From the NCBI GenBank assembly GCA_019308905.1, contig JAFDHF010000008.1, positions 48,675 to 112,674 on the forward strand: a DNA stretch of 64,000 nt. Direction: 5' to 3'. Shown piece by piece: positions 45,059-54,312 of this stretch (position 1 is its first letter; each line of letters begins with the position of its first letter). The position numbers and the translations under genes are program-made. The DNA comes from Deltaproteobacteria bacterium. Lineage in GTDB: Bacteria; Desulfobacterota; BSN033; WVXP01. A model generated the notes under the pieces. It searched no databases and was not told the DNA's origin. It saw only the letters and a list, made by a program, of their open reading frames with translations.

Positions 45059-46106
45059 TATAAATGTGGCATACCAGGACCTGTTTGAAATAGGCATCAG
45101 ATCCCTGGAGATCGTGGGTGTACCACCAGACGATGCAAAGACCGCCGTCGAGGTGTTGCTGAGCGCAGATCTGAGAGGAATCGATACCCACGGCATCCGA
45201 AGGCTGCTCATGTATGTACCGAGATTGAGGAAGGGATTGATTAATCCCAATCCGACCCTAGTCGTCGAGACCCCGGCTCCTGCCCTGAGGATCGTTCAAG
45301 GGGACAACGGGTTGGGACCGGTTGTCGGGGCAAGAGGGATGAAGGAGGCTATCGATCTGGCCGGGAGGGCAGGTATAGCCTTCGTGGGTTGCAGGGACAG
45401 CAACCATTTCGGCGCCGCGGCCCCTTATGTCTTGATGGCCTGCCGCCGGGAAATGATCGGAATAGCCGGCACAAACGGTTTTCCTTCAATGGCGCCCTGG
45501 GGTGGGTTGGAAAGACTCGTAGGGAACAACCCCCTGGCTGTCGGCGTTCCCTACAAGGGAGGTGGTCCCTTTGTGCTGGACATGGCCATGTCCGTCTCTT
45601 CAAGGGGTAGAATCAGGGAGATGGCCGAAAAGAGAGAGAAGATCCCAGAGGGCTGGGCTCTCGATTCGGAAGGGAGGCCGACAACCGATCCCTTGGAGGG
45701 ACTCAAGGGCTTTGTCTTGCCCATCGGCTCTCACAAGGGGTACGGCCTCGCCCTGGCAATGGACGTTCTCAGCGGCGTTCTGACCGGGGCGGGATTCTCC
45801 GCAGGGGTCAAATCCCTCCTCCAACAGTGGGAGGAACCCCAACACATCGGTCATTTCTTTGTCGCCATCGATCCCAGGCGATTCATGGACTGGGATGTCT
45901 TCTCTGATAGGATGGACCGGCTCTGTAACCTGATCAGAAGCGCCCGAAGAATAGACCCGCGGAAACCGGTCCTGATTCCCGGAGAACCCGAGGCACAGAC
46001 GGAACGAGCTCGGCGAACGAACGGAATTCCTCTTGAGCCTGAGGTGTTCGAGAACCTGAAGGGTCTCACCGAGGGCAGATACGATTACGATATACCGAGG
46101 TTCTAG
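45048..46106 (+). CDS. Ldh2/malate-sulfolactate-type NAD(P)-dependent dehydrogenase
   Basis: A 352-residue member of the Ldh_2 family (malate, sulfolactate, ureidoglycolate, Delta1-piperideine reductase relatives), unrelated to classical LDH. Signatures are LRGIDTHGIRRL with the catalytic His, GCRDSNHFGAAAPYV, TNGFPSMAPWGG and LPIGSHKGYGLALAMDVLSG. It interconverts a 2-hydroxy acid and a 2-keto acid. It is translationally coupled to the upstream GntR gene and followed by a dipeptide-type importer, which suggests that the imported compound yields a 2-hydroxy or 2-oxo acid. Confidence 0.9.
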   Translation: MTGSINVAYQDLFEIGIRSLEIVGVPPDDAKTAVEVLLSADLRGIDTHGIRRLLMYVPRLRKGLINPNPTLVVETPAPALRIVQGDNGLGPVVGARGMKEAIDLAGRAGIAFVGCRDSNHFGAAAPYVLMACRREMIGIAGTNGFPSMAPWGGLERLVGNNPLAVGVPYKGGGPFVLDMAMSVSSRGRIREMAEKREKIPEGWALDSEGRPTTDPLEGLKGFVLPIGSHKGYGLALAMDVLSGVLTGAGFSAGVKSLLQQWEEPQHIGHFFVAIDPRRFMDWDVFSDRMDRLCNLIRSARRIDPRKPVLIPGEPEAQTERARRTNGIPLEPEVFENLKGLTEGRYDYDIPRF

Positions 46107-46246
46107 CAAGAGGCCCGTACTGTCTCTCGTGATCCACCTTTGACATGGAAACCGTCGAAAGGGGGTGTTGCATATGGACGATTGAACGGATCCTGACCGG
46201 TGTCGAAAGCTCAGCCAGTCCGATTCTTGAGAGAGGAGGGGAAATC

Positions 46247-47845
46247 ATGCATCAGAGCGATTCGAGACGGAAGATTCGTACAAGGGGCTTGGTCCTCCTT
46301 GCGGTGGGACTCATTTTCTGCGCGGTTTTCGCTTCCCGGGCACGAGCTGTCGAGCCCGAGGGAGAGCTGAGGATCGCCGTTTCCGCCATGGAAAACGAAT
46401 CCCTCGATCCTGCCAATGGTTCCGGCGCCAATAATCTCTGGAACCAGTTGATCTACGATCAGTTCATCGGCCTGGACCCCCACGCAAAGATCGATCTGGG
46501 CAGGGGGATATGCCGCAGCTACGAGCAGAGCGCCGATGGTTTGACCTGGACCTTCCACCTGCGAAGGGGAATCAGGTTCCACACGGGGGACGAGCTTACG
46601 GCCGAGGACGTAAAGTTCTGCTGGGAACGGGCTCAAGAGCCGTGGGTCGTAGGCCTGGCCGGCGCCACCTTGAGGAAGGTAGCCGATCACATCGATGTTG
46701 CCGATCGCTACACGGTGGTGGTCCATCTGAAGAAGCCCTATCTCTTCTTATGGTCGATCCTTTCCGGAAACTACCCGATCGGGTACATCTATCCGAAGAA
46801 GTACGTCCAGGACAAGGGCGACCAGTACTTTCGCCAGCATCCCGTCGGCACCGGGCCTTACAGGCTGGTCCGTCACGAGCAGGGTGTCTCCATGGAATTC
46901 GAGGCGGTGCCGGGCAAACACTGGCGTTGGGGCACACCGAAGTACAAGAAAATCATATTCAAAATCGTACCGGAGGCTAAGACCCGCATGGCCCTGCTAC
47001 GCACGGGCGAGGTGGACATCGCCCCGCTGCCCAGGGATTGGGCCGTAAAACTCAAGAAGGAGGGCCACGAGGTGGTAATGCTTCCCTCACAGGCGTCGGT
47101 CTTCGTGGGCTACCACAGCCAGTGGCGCCGCGACAATCCGCTCTCCAGAGAGAAGGTGCGAGAGGCCTTGGATCTGGCTATCAACCGGCAGGAGATCATC
47201 GACTATGTTCTGGCAGGCTTTGCCGTACAGACCGGGATTCCCGCCCCTTGGGCGGCCATATCCGCATATATGGAGCCCAACATGGTTAAGCCCTATCCCT
47301 ATGACCCGGCTCGGGCCAAGACCCTCCTGAAGGAGGCCGGCTACCCGAACGGTTTTGACATCAAGATGGTGTCGTGGCCCAAGCAGGGGATGGCCGAGGG
47401 GCCCAAGATCATCGAGGCCATTGCCGGCTACTGGAGTGCGATCGGCGTGAGACCGAAGATCGTGCCCATCGACTACGGAACGTGGCGCAAGCAGTGGGTC
47501 GAGAATCCTGACCAGGGTTGCGTGGTCGGCTGGTACTGGGTTGGCTCCCGTATCTGGCCCATGTCGATCGTCAGGGCGCTTTTTGCATCCGACGGCAAGC
47601 TCACATACGCCAAGGATCCCGAGGTAGACCGGATGATAAACCTGGTTGCGTCCGCACCCGACGAGAAGGCCCTGAAGAAATCTCTCTGGGGGCTGGCCAC
47701 CTATATGTTCGATCATCATATAAGCGGTACCCTTTTCGAGTCGGCTGTACCCTTCGGGGTTTCCAAGAAAGCCTCCGGCTGGTTCCCGGGTCTGCTGCCC
47801 TACGCCTGGAACTTCCAGCAGCTCTTTGCCAGCCGTCACGAATAA
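46247..47845 (+). CDS. ABC transporter substrate-binding protein, family 5 (dipeptide/oligopeptide type)
   Basis: A 532-residue exported binding protein. The signal peptide is evident (RRKIRTRGLVLLAVGLIFCA, cleavage after SRARA). Family 5 markers include SYEQSADGLTWTFHLRRGIR, FHTGDELTAEDVKFCWER, HPVGTGPYRLV and the REALDLAINRQEIID segment. The start at 46247 follows GAGAGGAGGGG; the frame is open from 46145. Family 5 ligands include peptides, nickel, opines and glycosides. Two permeases and two ATPases follow, so the importer is complete. Confidence 0.93.
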   Translation: MHQSDSRRKIRTRGLVLLAVGLIFCAVFASRARAVEPEGELRIAVSAMENESLDPANGSGANNLWNQLIYDQFIGLDPHAKIDLGRGICRSYEQSADGLTWTFHLRRGIRFHTGDELTAEDVKFCWERAQEPWVVGLAGATLRKVADHIDVADRYTVVVHLKKPYLFLWSILSGNYPIGYIYPKKYVQDKGDQYFRQHPVGTGPYRLVRHEQGVSMEFEAVPGKHWRWGTPKYKKIIFKIVPEAKTRMALLRTGEVDIAPLPRDWAVKLKKEGHEVVMLPSQASVFVGYHSQWRRDNPLSREKVREALDLAINRQEIIDYVLAGFAVQTGIPAPWAAISAYMEPNMVKPYPYDPARAKTLLKEAGYPNGFDIKMVSWPKQGMAEGPKIIEAIAGYWSAIGVRPKIVPIDYGTWRKQWVENPDQGCVVGWYWVGSRIWPMSIVRALFASDGKLTYAKDPEVDRMINLVASAPDEKALKKSLWGLATYMFDHHISGTLFESAVPFGVSKKASGWFPGLLPYAWNFQQLFASRHE

Positions 47846-47923
47846 GGAGAATCATCGGCCGGTGTCTCCCGGCCGGGAGACACCGGCACCAACCGGCCAG
47901 GACCTGGTGAACGGACGTAACCC

Positions 47924-48847
47924 ATGCAGCGTTTCATACTTTCCAGAATCTTCCAGGGGTTTCTCACCGTCTGGGTGGTTGTCTCGGTGGTGTTTATCTT
48001 GGGCCGTACCACGGGCGATCCCGTGGAGCTCATGCTCGCCCTGGAGGCAACAGAACAGCAGCGGGTCGAGGTGCGCAAGAGCCTGGGGCTGGACCGTCCC
48101 CTGATCGTTCAGTACGGGATATATATGGCCCGGCTGGCACGTCTCGATCTCGGAGAATCCATCATTTCCAAAATCCCTATCAGGCCTTTGCTGGCCGACC
48201 GCCTCGTAAAATCGCTCCAGCTCGCCGGTTTTTCCATGCTTGTCACCCTGGTTTTTGCCTTCCCTCTGGGTGTCGTAGCGGCTGTCCGGAGAGGGTCGCG
48301 GGTGGACATGGTGGCAAGGCTTATTGCGGTCTTGGGGCAGAGTCTTCCCCATTTCTGGGTGGGACTGATCCTGATGGAGATCTTCGCAGTCCGCCTGCGA
48401 TGGCTGCCTGTGGGCGGAGCCGAGAGCCTGAAGTCGTATGTCTTGCCTGGATTCACCATGGGTTGGTTCATCACCGCAGGCATCATGCGGCTTCTCCGCT
48501 CGAGCATGCTGGAGGTTCTCAACAGCGACTATGTCCTGTTTGCCAAGGTCAAAGGGGTTCCGCCTTCAGGGGTGGTCTGGAAACACGCACTGCGCAACGC
48601 CCTCCTGCCCGTGGTGACCTTCAGCGGTATGTATTTTGCGCTCCTTATCGGTGGAGCCGTGGTGATAGAAACTGTCTTTGCCTGGCCGGGGATCGGGCGG
48701 CTCGCCTACCTGGCCGTGGTCGACCGCGACTTCACCGTGATCCAGGGCGTCGTCGTGGTAATAGCTCTCATCGTGGCTTTGGTGAACCTGATAGTCGATA
48801 TCGTGTACTACTGGATCGATCCGCGTATCCGGATGACCAAAGCGTAG
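47924..48847 (+). CDS. Dipeptide-type ABC transporter permease (DppB-like)
   Basis: A 307-residue inner-membrane permease with six hydrophobic helices. It has the N-terminal FILSRIFQGFLTVWVVVSVV helix, the LGLDRPLIVQYGIYM segment of the OppB/DppB family, and the coupling loop VLFAKVKGVPPSGVVWKHAL. It forms a heterodimer with the next gene product to import the compound bound by the family 5 protein. Confidence 0.93.
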   Translation: MQRFILSRIFQGFLTVWVVVSVVFILGRTTGDPVELMLALEATEQQRVEVRKSLGLDRPLIVQYGIYMARLARLDLGESIISKIPIRPLLADRLVKSLQLAGFSMLVTLVFAFPLGVVAAVRRGSRVDMVARLIAVLGQSLPHFWVGLILMEIFAVRLRWLPVGGAESLKSYVLPGFTMGWFITAGIMRLLRSSMLEVLNSDYVLFAKVKGVPPSGVVWKHALRNALLPVVTFSGMYFALLIGGAVVIETVFAWPGIGRLAYLAVVDRDFTVIQGVVVVIALIVALVNLIVDIVYYWIDPRIRMTKA

Positions 48848-48887
48848 CCCCAAGGCAAGGGCGTCCTTGCTTAATGGGAATGCCGAG

Positions 48888-49724
48888 ATGTATGTGTTTC
48901 GTGACCCCAGGTTTGTATTCCCGGCAACGGTTGCATTTATCATCGTCATAGTTGCTGTTGCGGCCCCCTGGATCGCGCCTCACGGCTACTACGAGATGTC
49001 GCTGCCGAACAGGCTGCGCCCGCCCTTTTGGCAGGAAAGGGGCAGCCTGGAATACCCTCTCGGCACGGACAGCCTGGGTCGAGACGTTTTGAGTCGAATG
49101 ATCGGAGGAACAAGGATATCTCTGGTCGCCTCGATGCTTTCGATCCTTATCGGTGCCGTGATCGGTATATCGGTCGGTATGGTCTCGGCCTACCGGGGAG
49201 GCATGACCGATGCGGTCCTGATGAGGGTATGCGATGGATTCCTCTCCTTTCCAATGATCCTCCTGGCCTTGATTCTGGCCATCGCCACCGGACCCGGCAT
49301 GCGCACGGTGGTTTTGGCGATCGGACTGGTTGTCTGGGCACGTTATGCCCGGGTCATCCGGAGCGAAACACTGAGTATCAAGGAGAGGGATTTTGTGATC
49401 TATGCCCGGATGATCAAATCATCGCAATTCAGGATCTTGATGCGTCACCTCCTGCCCAACATGGTGGGAAGCATCCTGGTGCTCGCTACCCTCCAGGTGG
49501 GTTGGGCCATTGTGGTCGAGGCATCCCTTTCGTTTATCGGCGCGGGCATTCCTCCTCCACAACCCTCGTGGGGCGCAATGGTTGCGGCAGGCAGGGAGTA
49601 CATCGGCATGGCCTGGTGGCTGACTTTCTTCCCGGGAACGGCGATCGCCGTCACGGTCCTGGCTTTCAATTTCCTTGGGGATTGGCTGAGGGACCATCTC
49701 GATCCGAAGATGAGGGAACTCTGA
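48888..49724 (+). CDS. Dipeptide-type ABC transporter permease (DppC-like)
   Basis: A 278-residue permease. It has the first helix (FVFPATVAFIIVIVAVAAPW), the PLGTDSLGRDVLSRMIGG motif typical of OppC/DppC, and the EAA coupling loop (FVIYARMIKSSQFRILMRHL). The start at 48888 is chosen over a TTG at 48867 because a GGGAA lies nearby and the N terminus fits the family. Second half of the permease pair. Confidence 0.92.
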   Translation: MYVFRDPRFVFPATVAFIIVIVAVAAPWIAPHGYYEMSLPNRLRPPFWQERGSLEYPLGTDSLGRDVLSRMIGGTRISLVASMLSILIGAVIGISVGMVSAYRGGMTDAVLMRVCDGFLSFPMILLALILAIATGPGMRTVVLAIGLVVWARYARVIRSETLSIKERDFVIYARMIKSSQFRILMRHLLPNMVGSILVLATLQVGWAIVVEASLSFIGAGIPPPQPSWGAMVAAGREYIGMAWWLTFFPGTAIAVTVLAFNFLGDWLRDHLDPKMREL

Positions 49725-49761
49725 GGCAGGAAGCACCTGCATCCCCCCGGAAGGCAACCGC

Positions 49762-50796
49762 ATGGCGTACAGCAAAAACACCGTACCAGGAAAGGAGGAG
49801 GCGGCTCGGTCAGGCCCCGCTGCCGCCCTGGGCCAAGAAGAGGTTCTTCGGGTAACCGGTCTCAAGACGTATTTCTTCACCCGCGAGGGCACGGCAAAGG
49901 CCGTTGACGGCGTCGGCTTCTCCTTAAAGAAGAACGAGACCCTCGGTCTCGTGGGCGAATCGGGATGCGGCAAGACCGTGACCTGTCTGTCCATACTCGG
50001 ACTCGTTCCGCCTCCCGGCCGGATCGTAGGGGGCCGGGTCTTGCTGGGTGACGAGGATCTTCTCTCGAAAACCGAAAAGGAGATGGTGAAAGTACGAGGC
50101 CGGAGGATTACGATGATCCTGCAGGATCCCATGACCTCATTGAATCCTGTTTTCACCATCGGCAATCAGGTGGCCGAGGCCATCCGGATCCACCAGAGAC
50201 TCAAGGGTCGCCACCTGTGGGAAAAAACCATTGAAATCCTCCGGCTGGTGAGGATTCCCGCCCCGGAGATGCGTCTGGGTGATTATCCTCACCAGATGAG
50301 CGGCGGCATGCGACAACGGGTGGTGGGAGCGGCGGCCCTGTCGTGCAGACCGGAGGTCCTGATTGCAGACGAATGTACGACTTCCCTCGATGTCACCATC
50401 CAGGCCCAGTACTTGAGCCTCCTGAAAGAGGTGCAAGAGCGGCTCCACGTCGCCATAATCTTCATTACCCACGACTTGGGAATCGTCGCGAAGATGTGTG
50501 ATCGTGTGGCTGTCATGTATGCGGGCAGAATCGTGGAGACCGCCCCCATGAGAGAGATATTTCATAATGCCCTGCACCCTTACACGGACGCTCTCCTCAA
50601 GTCGGTGCCCAGGTTGGAAGAGAGACAGAGATGGCTGGCCACGATCGAAGGACAGCCCCCATCGCTGTTGAACCTGCCACCTGGATGCAGCTTTGCCCCC
50701 CGGTGCAGCAAGGCTGATGACCGGTGTCTTGTACAGTATCCTCCTGAGGTGCGGGTTGGAAAAGATCACACGGTTTCGTGCTGGCGAACGGTTTGA
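49762..50796 (+). CDS. Dipeptide-type ABC transporter ATPase (DppD-like)
   Basis: A 344-residue ATPase with Walker A GESGCGKTVT, Q-loop MILQDPMTSLNP, signature MSGGMRQRVVGAA and H-loop FITHDLG. Walker B reads LIADECTTSLD, where the usual DEPTT has Cys in place of Pro; the catalytic Glu is kept. The C-terminal oligopeptide-transporter domain has the cysteine set CSFAPRCSKADDRC, which in this family can bind an Fe-S cluster. It is paired with the next ATPase. Confidence 0.93.
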   Translation: MAYSKNTVPGKEEAARSGPAAALGQEEVLRVTGLKTYFFTREGTAKAVDGVGFSLKKNETLGLVGESGCGKTVTCLSILGLVPPPGRIVGGRVLLGDEDLLSKTEKEMVKVRGRRITMILQDPMTSLNPVFTIGNQVAEAIRIHQRLKGRHLWEKTIEILRLVRIPAPEMRLGDYPHQMSGGMRQRVVGAAALSCRPEVLIADECTTSLDVTIQAQYLSLLKEVQERLHVAIIFITHDLGIVAKMCDRVAVMYAGRIVETAPMREIFHNALHPYTDALLKSVPRLEERQRWLATIEGQPPSLLNLPPGCSFAPRCSKADDRCLVQYPPEVRVGKDHTVSCWRTV

Positions 50797-50799
50797 GTC

Positions 50800-51786
50800 A
50801 TGTCCTCGAGATCAAACATCCTCCTTGAGGCAACCAACTTGAAGAAGTACTTCCCCATCACCAGGGGGCTGGTCAGACAGAAAACGACCGGTTGGATAAG
50901 GGCCGTCGACGGGATAAGTTTCTCCATCAGCCGAGGGGAGACCTTTGGTCTGGTTGGTGAGTCAGGATGCGGCAAGACGACAACCGCCAAGCTCATCCTG
51001 CTGCTCGAAAAGCCTATGAGCGGTACCATCCTTTTCGGGGGCGAGGATGTCCTGGCACTCCCCGAACCTAAGCTCAAGGAGTACAGCGAGTCCGTTCAGG
51101 CCGTGTTCCAGGATCCATACGGCTCCCTCGATCCTCGGATGAGCGTGGGAGAAATCGTGGCGGAGCCGCTGGCGGTAAGCGGGGCTCTCCCCCGCAAGGC
51201 GATCGCCGAAAGGGTGAAGGAGGTTCTCCACCAGGTCGGTCTGGATCCGGAAAGCGTCAACCGTTTTCCTCATCAGTTCAGCGGAGGGCAGCGGCAGAGG
51301 ATAGCCGTGGCCCGGGCCCTTGCTCCCGAGCCCAAAGCCATCGTCCTCGATGAACCCGTCTCGGCCCTGGATGTATCCATCCGGGCACAGTTGATGAACC
51401 TTCTGAAGAGTCTCCAGGAACGGCTCGAGCTGACATATCTGCTCATCGCTCACAATCTGGCCGTGGTGAGACACATGAGCAACACCATCGGCGTCATGTA
51501 CGTGGGAAGCCTGGTGGAGTACGGCGATGCGGATGAGATCTATCGCCACCCCTGCCATCCCTATACCGTCGGACTTCTCTCGGCCGCCCTGCCCGCGGAC
51601 CCAGATGCCCCGAGCACCGGCGTGATTCTCGGTGGCGAAGTCCCGAGCCCGGCCGATCCGCCCCCCGGCTGCCGTTTTCATCCACGGTGTTCTCATGCCA
51701 AGGAGATATGTTCCGAAGAGGAGCCCGCGCTGCGGGAGGCGGCCCCTGGTCATTTCGTAGCCTGCCACTTCGATCTGGGCGGGTAG
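50800..51786 (+). CDS. Dipeptide-type ABC transporter ATPase (DppF-like)
   Basis: A 328-residue ATPase: Walker A GESGCGKTTTAK, Q-loop AVFQDPYGSLDP, signature FSGGQRQRIAVARAL, Walker B IVLDEPVSALD and H-loop LLIAHNLAVV (His-Asn in place of the usual His-Asp). The C-terminal extension carries CRFHPRCSHAKEICSEE, the typical cysteine motif. It starts 3 nt after the DppD-like gene and completes the importer. Confidence 0.93.
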   Translation: MSSRSNILLEATNLKKYFPITRGLVRQKTTGWIRAVDGISFSISRGETFGLVGESGCGKTTTAKLILLLEKPMSGTILFGGEDVLALPEPKLKEYSESVQAVFQDPYGSLDPRMSVGEIVAEPLAVSGALPRKAIAERVKEVLHQVGLDPESVNRFPHQFSGGQRQRIAVARALAPEPKAIVLDEPVSALDVSIRAQLMNLLKSLQERLELTYLLIAHNLAVVRHMSNTIGVMYVGSLVEYGDADEIYRHPCHPYTVGLLSAALPADPDAPSTGVILGGEVPSPADPPPGCRFHPRCSHAKEICSEEEPALREAAPGHFVACHFDLGG

Positions 51787-51859
51787 GCCGCCCCATGTCC
51801 GGGTAAAGACCCTCCGGCCGCTCTCGTACCGGGCAAAAGAGAAGCAGAGGGGATTGTTC

Positions 51860-52429
51860 ATGGAAAAGCGCATTCACATGAAAATACTGGAGACATTCCC
51901 AGCCATCCGGGAGATTCAAGATTCGGAATTGAGGGAGAAAGTCATCAAGGCCTGGGTGCGGGCGTTGAGAGAGGGCTCCTTCAAGAACATCGAGGATATT
52001 CCCTTCAGTGTGGCCATCCCGGAGGTAGATCTTGTAAACCACATAAACTGGGTCATGGAAGCCGCCCTGTCCACCGCCTCCCTCGTGGAAAAGAACATGG
52101 GGATTTCCATCGACCGAGACCTTCTCATTGCTTCGGTTGTCTTGCATGATCTCGGAAAGGCCTTTGAGTACGAAAAGAGAGGAGACCGGTACGTCAAGTC
52201 CGATATCGGAGAAAGATTCATGCACGGTTTCTGGGGAGCGTTCATAGCACTTCAGGAGCATCTCCCGAACGATCTGGTCCACCTGATCGCCACTCACGGT
52301 AAAGATTCACCGGAACACCCGCGGCTCTTGGAGGGCATCATACTCCACTATGCGGATTTTGCCCATGCGGATATCCTCCGCTTCCGGAAGGGCCTCGATA
52401 CCTTCCTGTCCATGAAATGCCGATCCTGA
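51860..52429 (+). CDS. HD-domain phosphohydrolase
   Basis: A 189-residue protein with HD-family metal ligands: His in DLVNHINWVM, the central HD pair in SVVLHDLGKAFEYE, and further His/Asp residues in GFWGAFIALQEH and HYADFAHADIL. HD proteins hydrolyse phosphate esters, nucleotides or cyclic di-nucleotides; some are lyases. The start at ATG 51860 has AGAGGGG upstream (a TTG at 51854 is possible). It lies 73 nt behind the importer and may act on the imported substrate, which would be an unusual role (inference). Confidence 0.85.
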   Translation: MEKRIHMKILETFPAIREIQDSELREKVIKAWVRALREGSFKNIEDIPFSVAIPEVDLVNHINWVMEAALSTASLVEKNMGISIDRDLLIASVVLHDLGKAFEYEKRGDRYVKSDIGERFMHGFWGAFIALQEHLPNDLVHLIATHGKDSPEHPRLLEGIILHYADFAHADILRFRKGLDTFLSMKCRS

Positions 52430-52608
52430 ACACGGCAGGAAAACAGGGAAAGGACCCGCGGTTGCCTCTCTGCCCGGCAGTCTGGTCTGGTCCGCTAGGT
52501 CGCTCAGCCTGTCCTAGAAAATCGATGAAAATCCGCTGAATGAGAAGAATCCGCGAGCAGATAGGTCCTCTTCTTTAATATCGCCGGGATTTTTCGGCAT
52601 GGGGCTCT

Positions 52609-52648
52609 TTGACAGATCGGGGAGAATGGTATACCTGTATTCAGGTAT
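52609..52648 (+). promoter_or_regulatory. Promoter with GntR-type operator for the second GntR gene
   Basis: TTGACA (52609-52614), 15 nt, then TATACC (52630-52635) inside GGTATACC (52628-52635), followed by GTATTCAGGTAT at 52637-52648. Sequence, spacing of the boxes and downstream word match those before the paralogous regulator at 44262-44309, although the palindrome is shorter here and the downstream word lies 8 nt closer. Confidence 0.65.
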
Positions 52649-52701
52649 TCAGGTTATGTCTTTGCGGCTTCCCTGTTCCCTGCCGTGAGGGAAACACAGA
52701 G

Positions 52702-53424
52702 ATGGCGTCTGTCCGGGACATAAGATTCAATCTCAACCGGGAAACCCTGGTCGACAGGATCGTCGGAAATCTTGAAGACCGCATACTGACAGGAGAGCTT
52801 TTGCCGGGGACCAGACTGAGCGAGGTCGGTGTTGCCAGGGAATTTCGAGTCAGCCGGGCGCCGGCGCGGGAGGCGCTTCAGCGCCTCGAAGAGATGAACC
52901 TAGTACGGAGGACTCATCTCACAAGAGAAGTCGCAAAATTCAGTCACGACGAGTTCAGGGACATCTACGAATTGAAGAACGTGGTTGAGGCGTTTGGTGC
53001 CATGAAAGGCGCATTGAATGCCACAAAGCGTGACGTGAAGAGGATTCAGTCGGTCCTGGAGGGGATGAGAGACTCTCTGAATACCGGGAACCTGAAGAAG
53101 CTGCAGCATCTGAACTTTCAATTTCATGATCTCCTCGTCAACTGCTCCGGTAATCAGAAGTTGTTTGAAACGTACAGGCTGTTGGCCAGGCAGGTGAGGT
53201 GGGCAGCCTCTTTCTCTCTCGATGTACCAGGCCGGCCCCAGGAGTCTTTCAGGGAGCACCAAGAGATCTTCGAGGCCTTCCAACAGAGGAGAGCAGAGGA
53301 AGTCCGGGCCCTGTTGGAGACCCACTCCAACAACAACATGCAGCGCGTCCTCGCTCAACTCGACGACAGGGGGAGGCACCGCAAAGGCGTGGACCGCGGC
53401 CAGAGGCCGAAGGAGCGTAGATGA
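52702..53424 (+). CDS. GntR-family regulator (FCD type), second paralogue
   Basis: A 240-residue regulator clearly paralogous to the one at 44348. Shared blocks include LLPG.RLSE, PAREALQRLEEM, IYELKNVVEAFG, RIQSVL and CSGNQK. The winged helix lies at ~15-80 and the FCD ligand domain after it. The start at 52702 follows GAGGGAAACACAG; the longer frame begins in the promoter. Its end overlaps the MBL hydrolase start by 4 nt, and it heads the TAXI-TRAP module. Differences in the C-terminal half may reflect a different ligand. Confidence 0.9.
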   Translation: MASVRDIRFNLNRETLVDRIVGNLEDRILTGELLPGTRLSEVGVAREFRVSRAPAREALQRLEEMNLVRRTHLTREVAKFSHDEFRDIYELKNVVEAFGAMKGALNATKRDVKRIQSVLEGMRDSLNTGNLKKLQHLNFQFHDLLVNCSGNQKLFETYRLLARQVRWAASFSLDVPGRPQESFREHQEIFEAFQQRRAEEVRALLETHSNNNMQRVLAQLDDRGRHRKGVDRGQRPKERR

Positions 53425-54194
53425 CCGGTTCTGAAGTGCGGCTTCAGTATCTATCCAATTCCGGCTTCTTATTGACGACTGAGGAGGGCAAACGGGTCCT
53501 GATCGATCCGTGGCTCACAGGCAACCCCTCCGCCCCTTTCGGCCCGGAGGGGATTCCCCGGGTCGGCTCGATCCTGGTAACACACGCGGCCTTCGATCAT
53601 TTGGGAGATTCCCTCCGCATTGCAAGCCGGGACAAGGCTTTTCTGGTTTGCGACTATCTCGTTCGCGAACTGGCCCGCGCAGAGGGTCTTCCCAAAGAAC
53701 AGGTCAAGACATGCAGCTACGGGGGGAGGGTGGAGACGGAGGGTGTCAGTCTCCGAGTGCTACAGGCCAAGCACGTGAGCTATGCTATGGACGACGCCGG
53801 GCGCCCGAGCACAGGTATACCACTCGCCTTCCTGATTACTACCCCAGGAGGGCTCAGAATCTACCATGCCGGGGACACCTGTCTCTTCGGCGACATGAAA
53901 CTCATCGGCCTACTCTATCGGCCCCAGATCGGCTTGATCCCCGTGGGGGCTGCCTCTCCCCTTTACGGCAAAGACCTGCCGCCCCGAGAAGCGGCCCAGG
54001 CCGTTCAATGGATAGGCTGCGAGCTCGCCGTACCCATCCACTACTGCGACCCCGAGGATCCGCCCCAATTTGCCGCTGCCGCAAAGATCCTCGCACCTTG
54101 GACGGAAGTGAGACCCATGGAGCCGGGGGAGGAACTGGTTCTATCAGTCATCAGGCAGGGAGCCCGTACCACCTTTATCCTGAAAGAAACGTAG
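53421..54194 (+). CDS. MBL-fold metallo-hydrolase (UlaG/COG2220 type)
   Basis: A 257-residue metallo-beta-lactamase-fold hydrolase. The strand-turn VLIDPWLTGNPSAPFG, the metal motif in LVTHAAFDHLGD, AGDTCLFGDMKL (Asp ligand) and VPIHYCDPED (His) are visible. The usual HxHxDH reads HxAxDH, so one ligand of the first metal site is missing; related UlaG-like proteins also vary here. Such enzymes hydrolyse lactones and phosphodiesters. It is translationally coupled to the GntR regulator and lies upstream of the TAXI importer, so it may open a lactone form of the transported compound (inference). Confidence 0.85.
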   Translation: MTGSEVRLQYLSNSGFLLTTEEGKRVLIDPWLTGNPSAPFGPEGIPRVGSILVTHAAFDHLGDSLRIASRDKAFLVCDYLVRELARAEGLPKEQVKTCSYGGRVETEGVSLRVLQAKHVSYAMDDAGRPSTGIPLAFLITTPGGLRIYHAGDTCLFGDMKLIGLLYRPQIGLIPVGAASPLYGKDLPPREAAQAVQWIGCELAVPIHYCDPEDPPQFAAAAKILAPWTEVRPMEPGEELVLSVIRQGARTTFILKET

Positions 54195-54312
54195 CCGCGA
54201 GCGAGGCCTGATACCGAAGAGCGGGGCCGGAATGAAAGGAGGTGAGAGAAACAAGTGAGAGACTCATGAACCCTGAGAACTCAGAGGGCCAAGCAAGAGG
54301 AGGGAGGGAGAA

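Noticed and set aside
53815..53828. GGTATACC-like word inside the MBL hydrolase gene as another GntR operator
   Set aside because: It lies in mid-coding sequence without promoter elements; a chance match is more likely.
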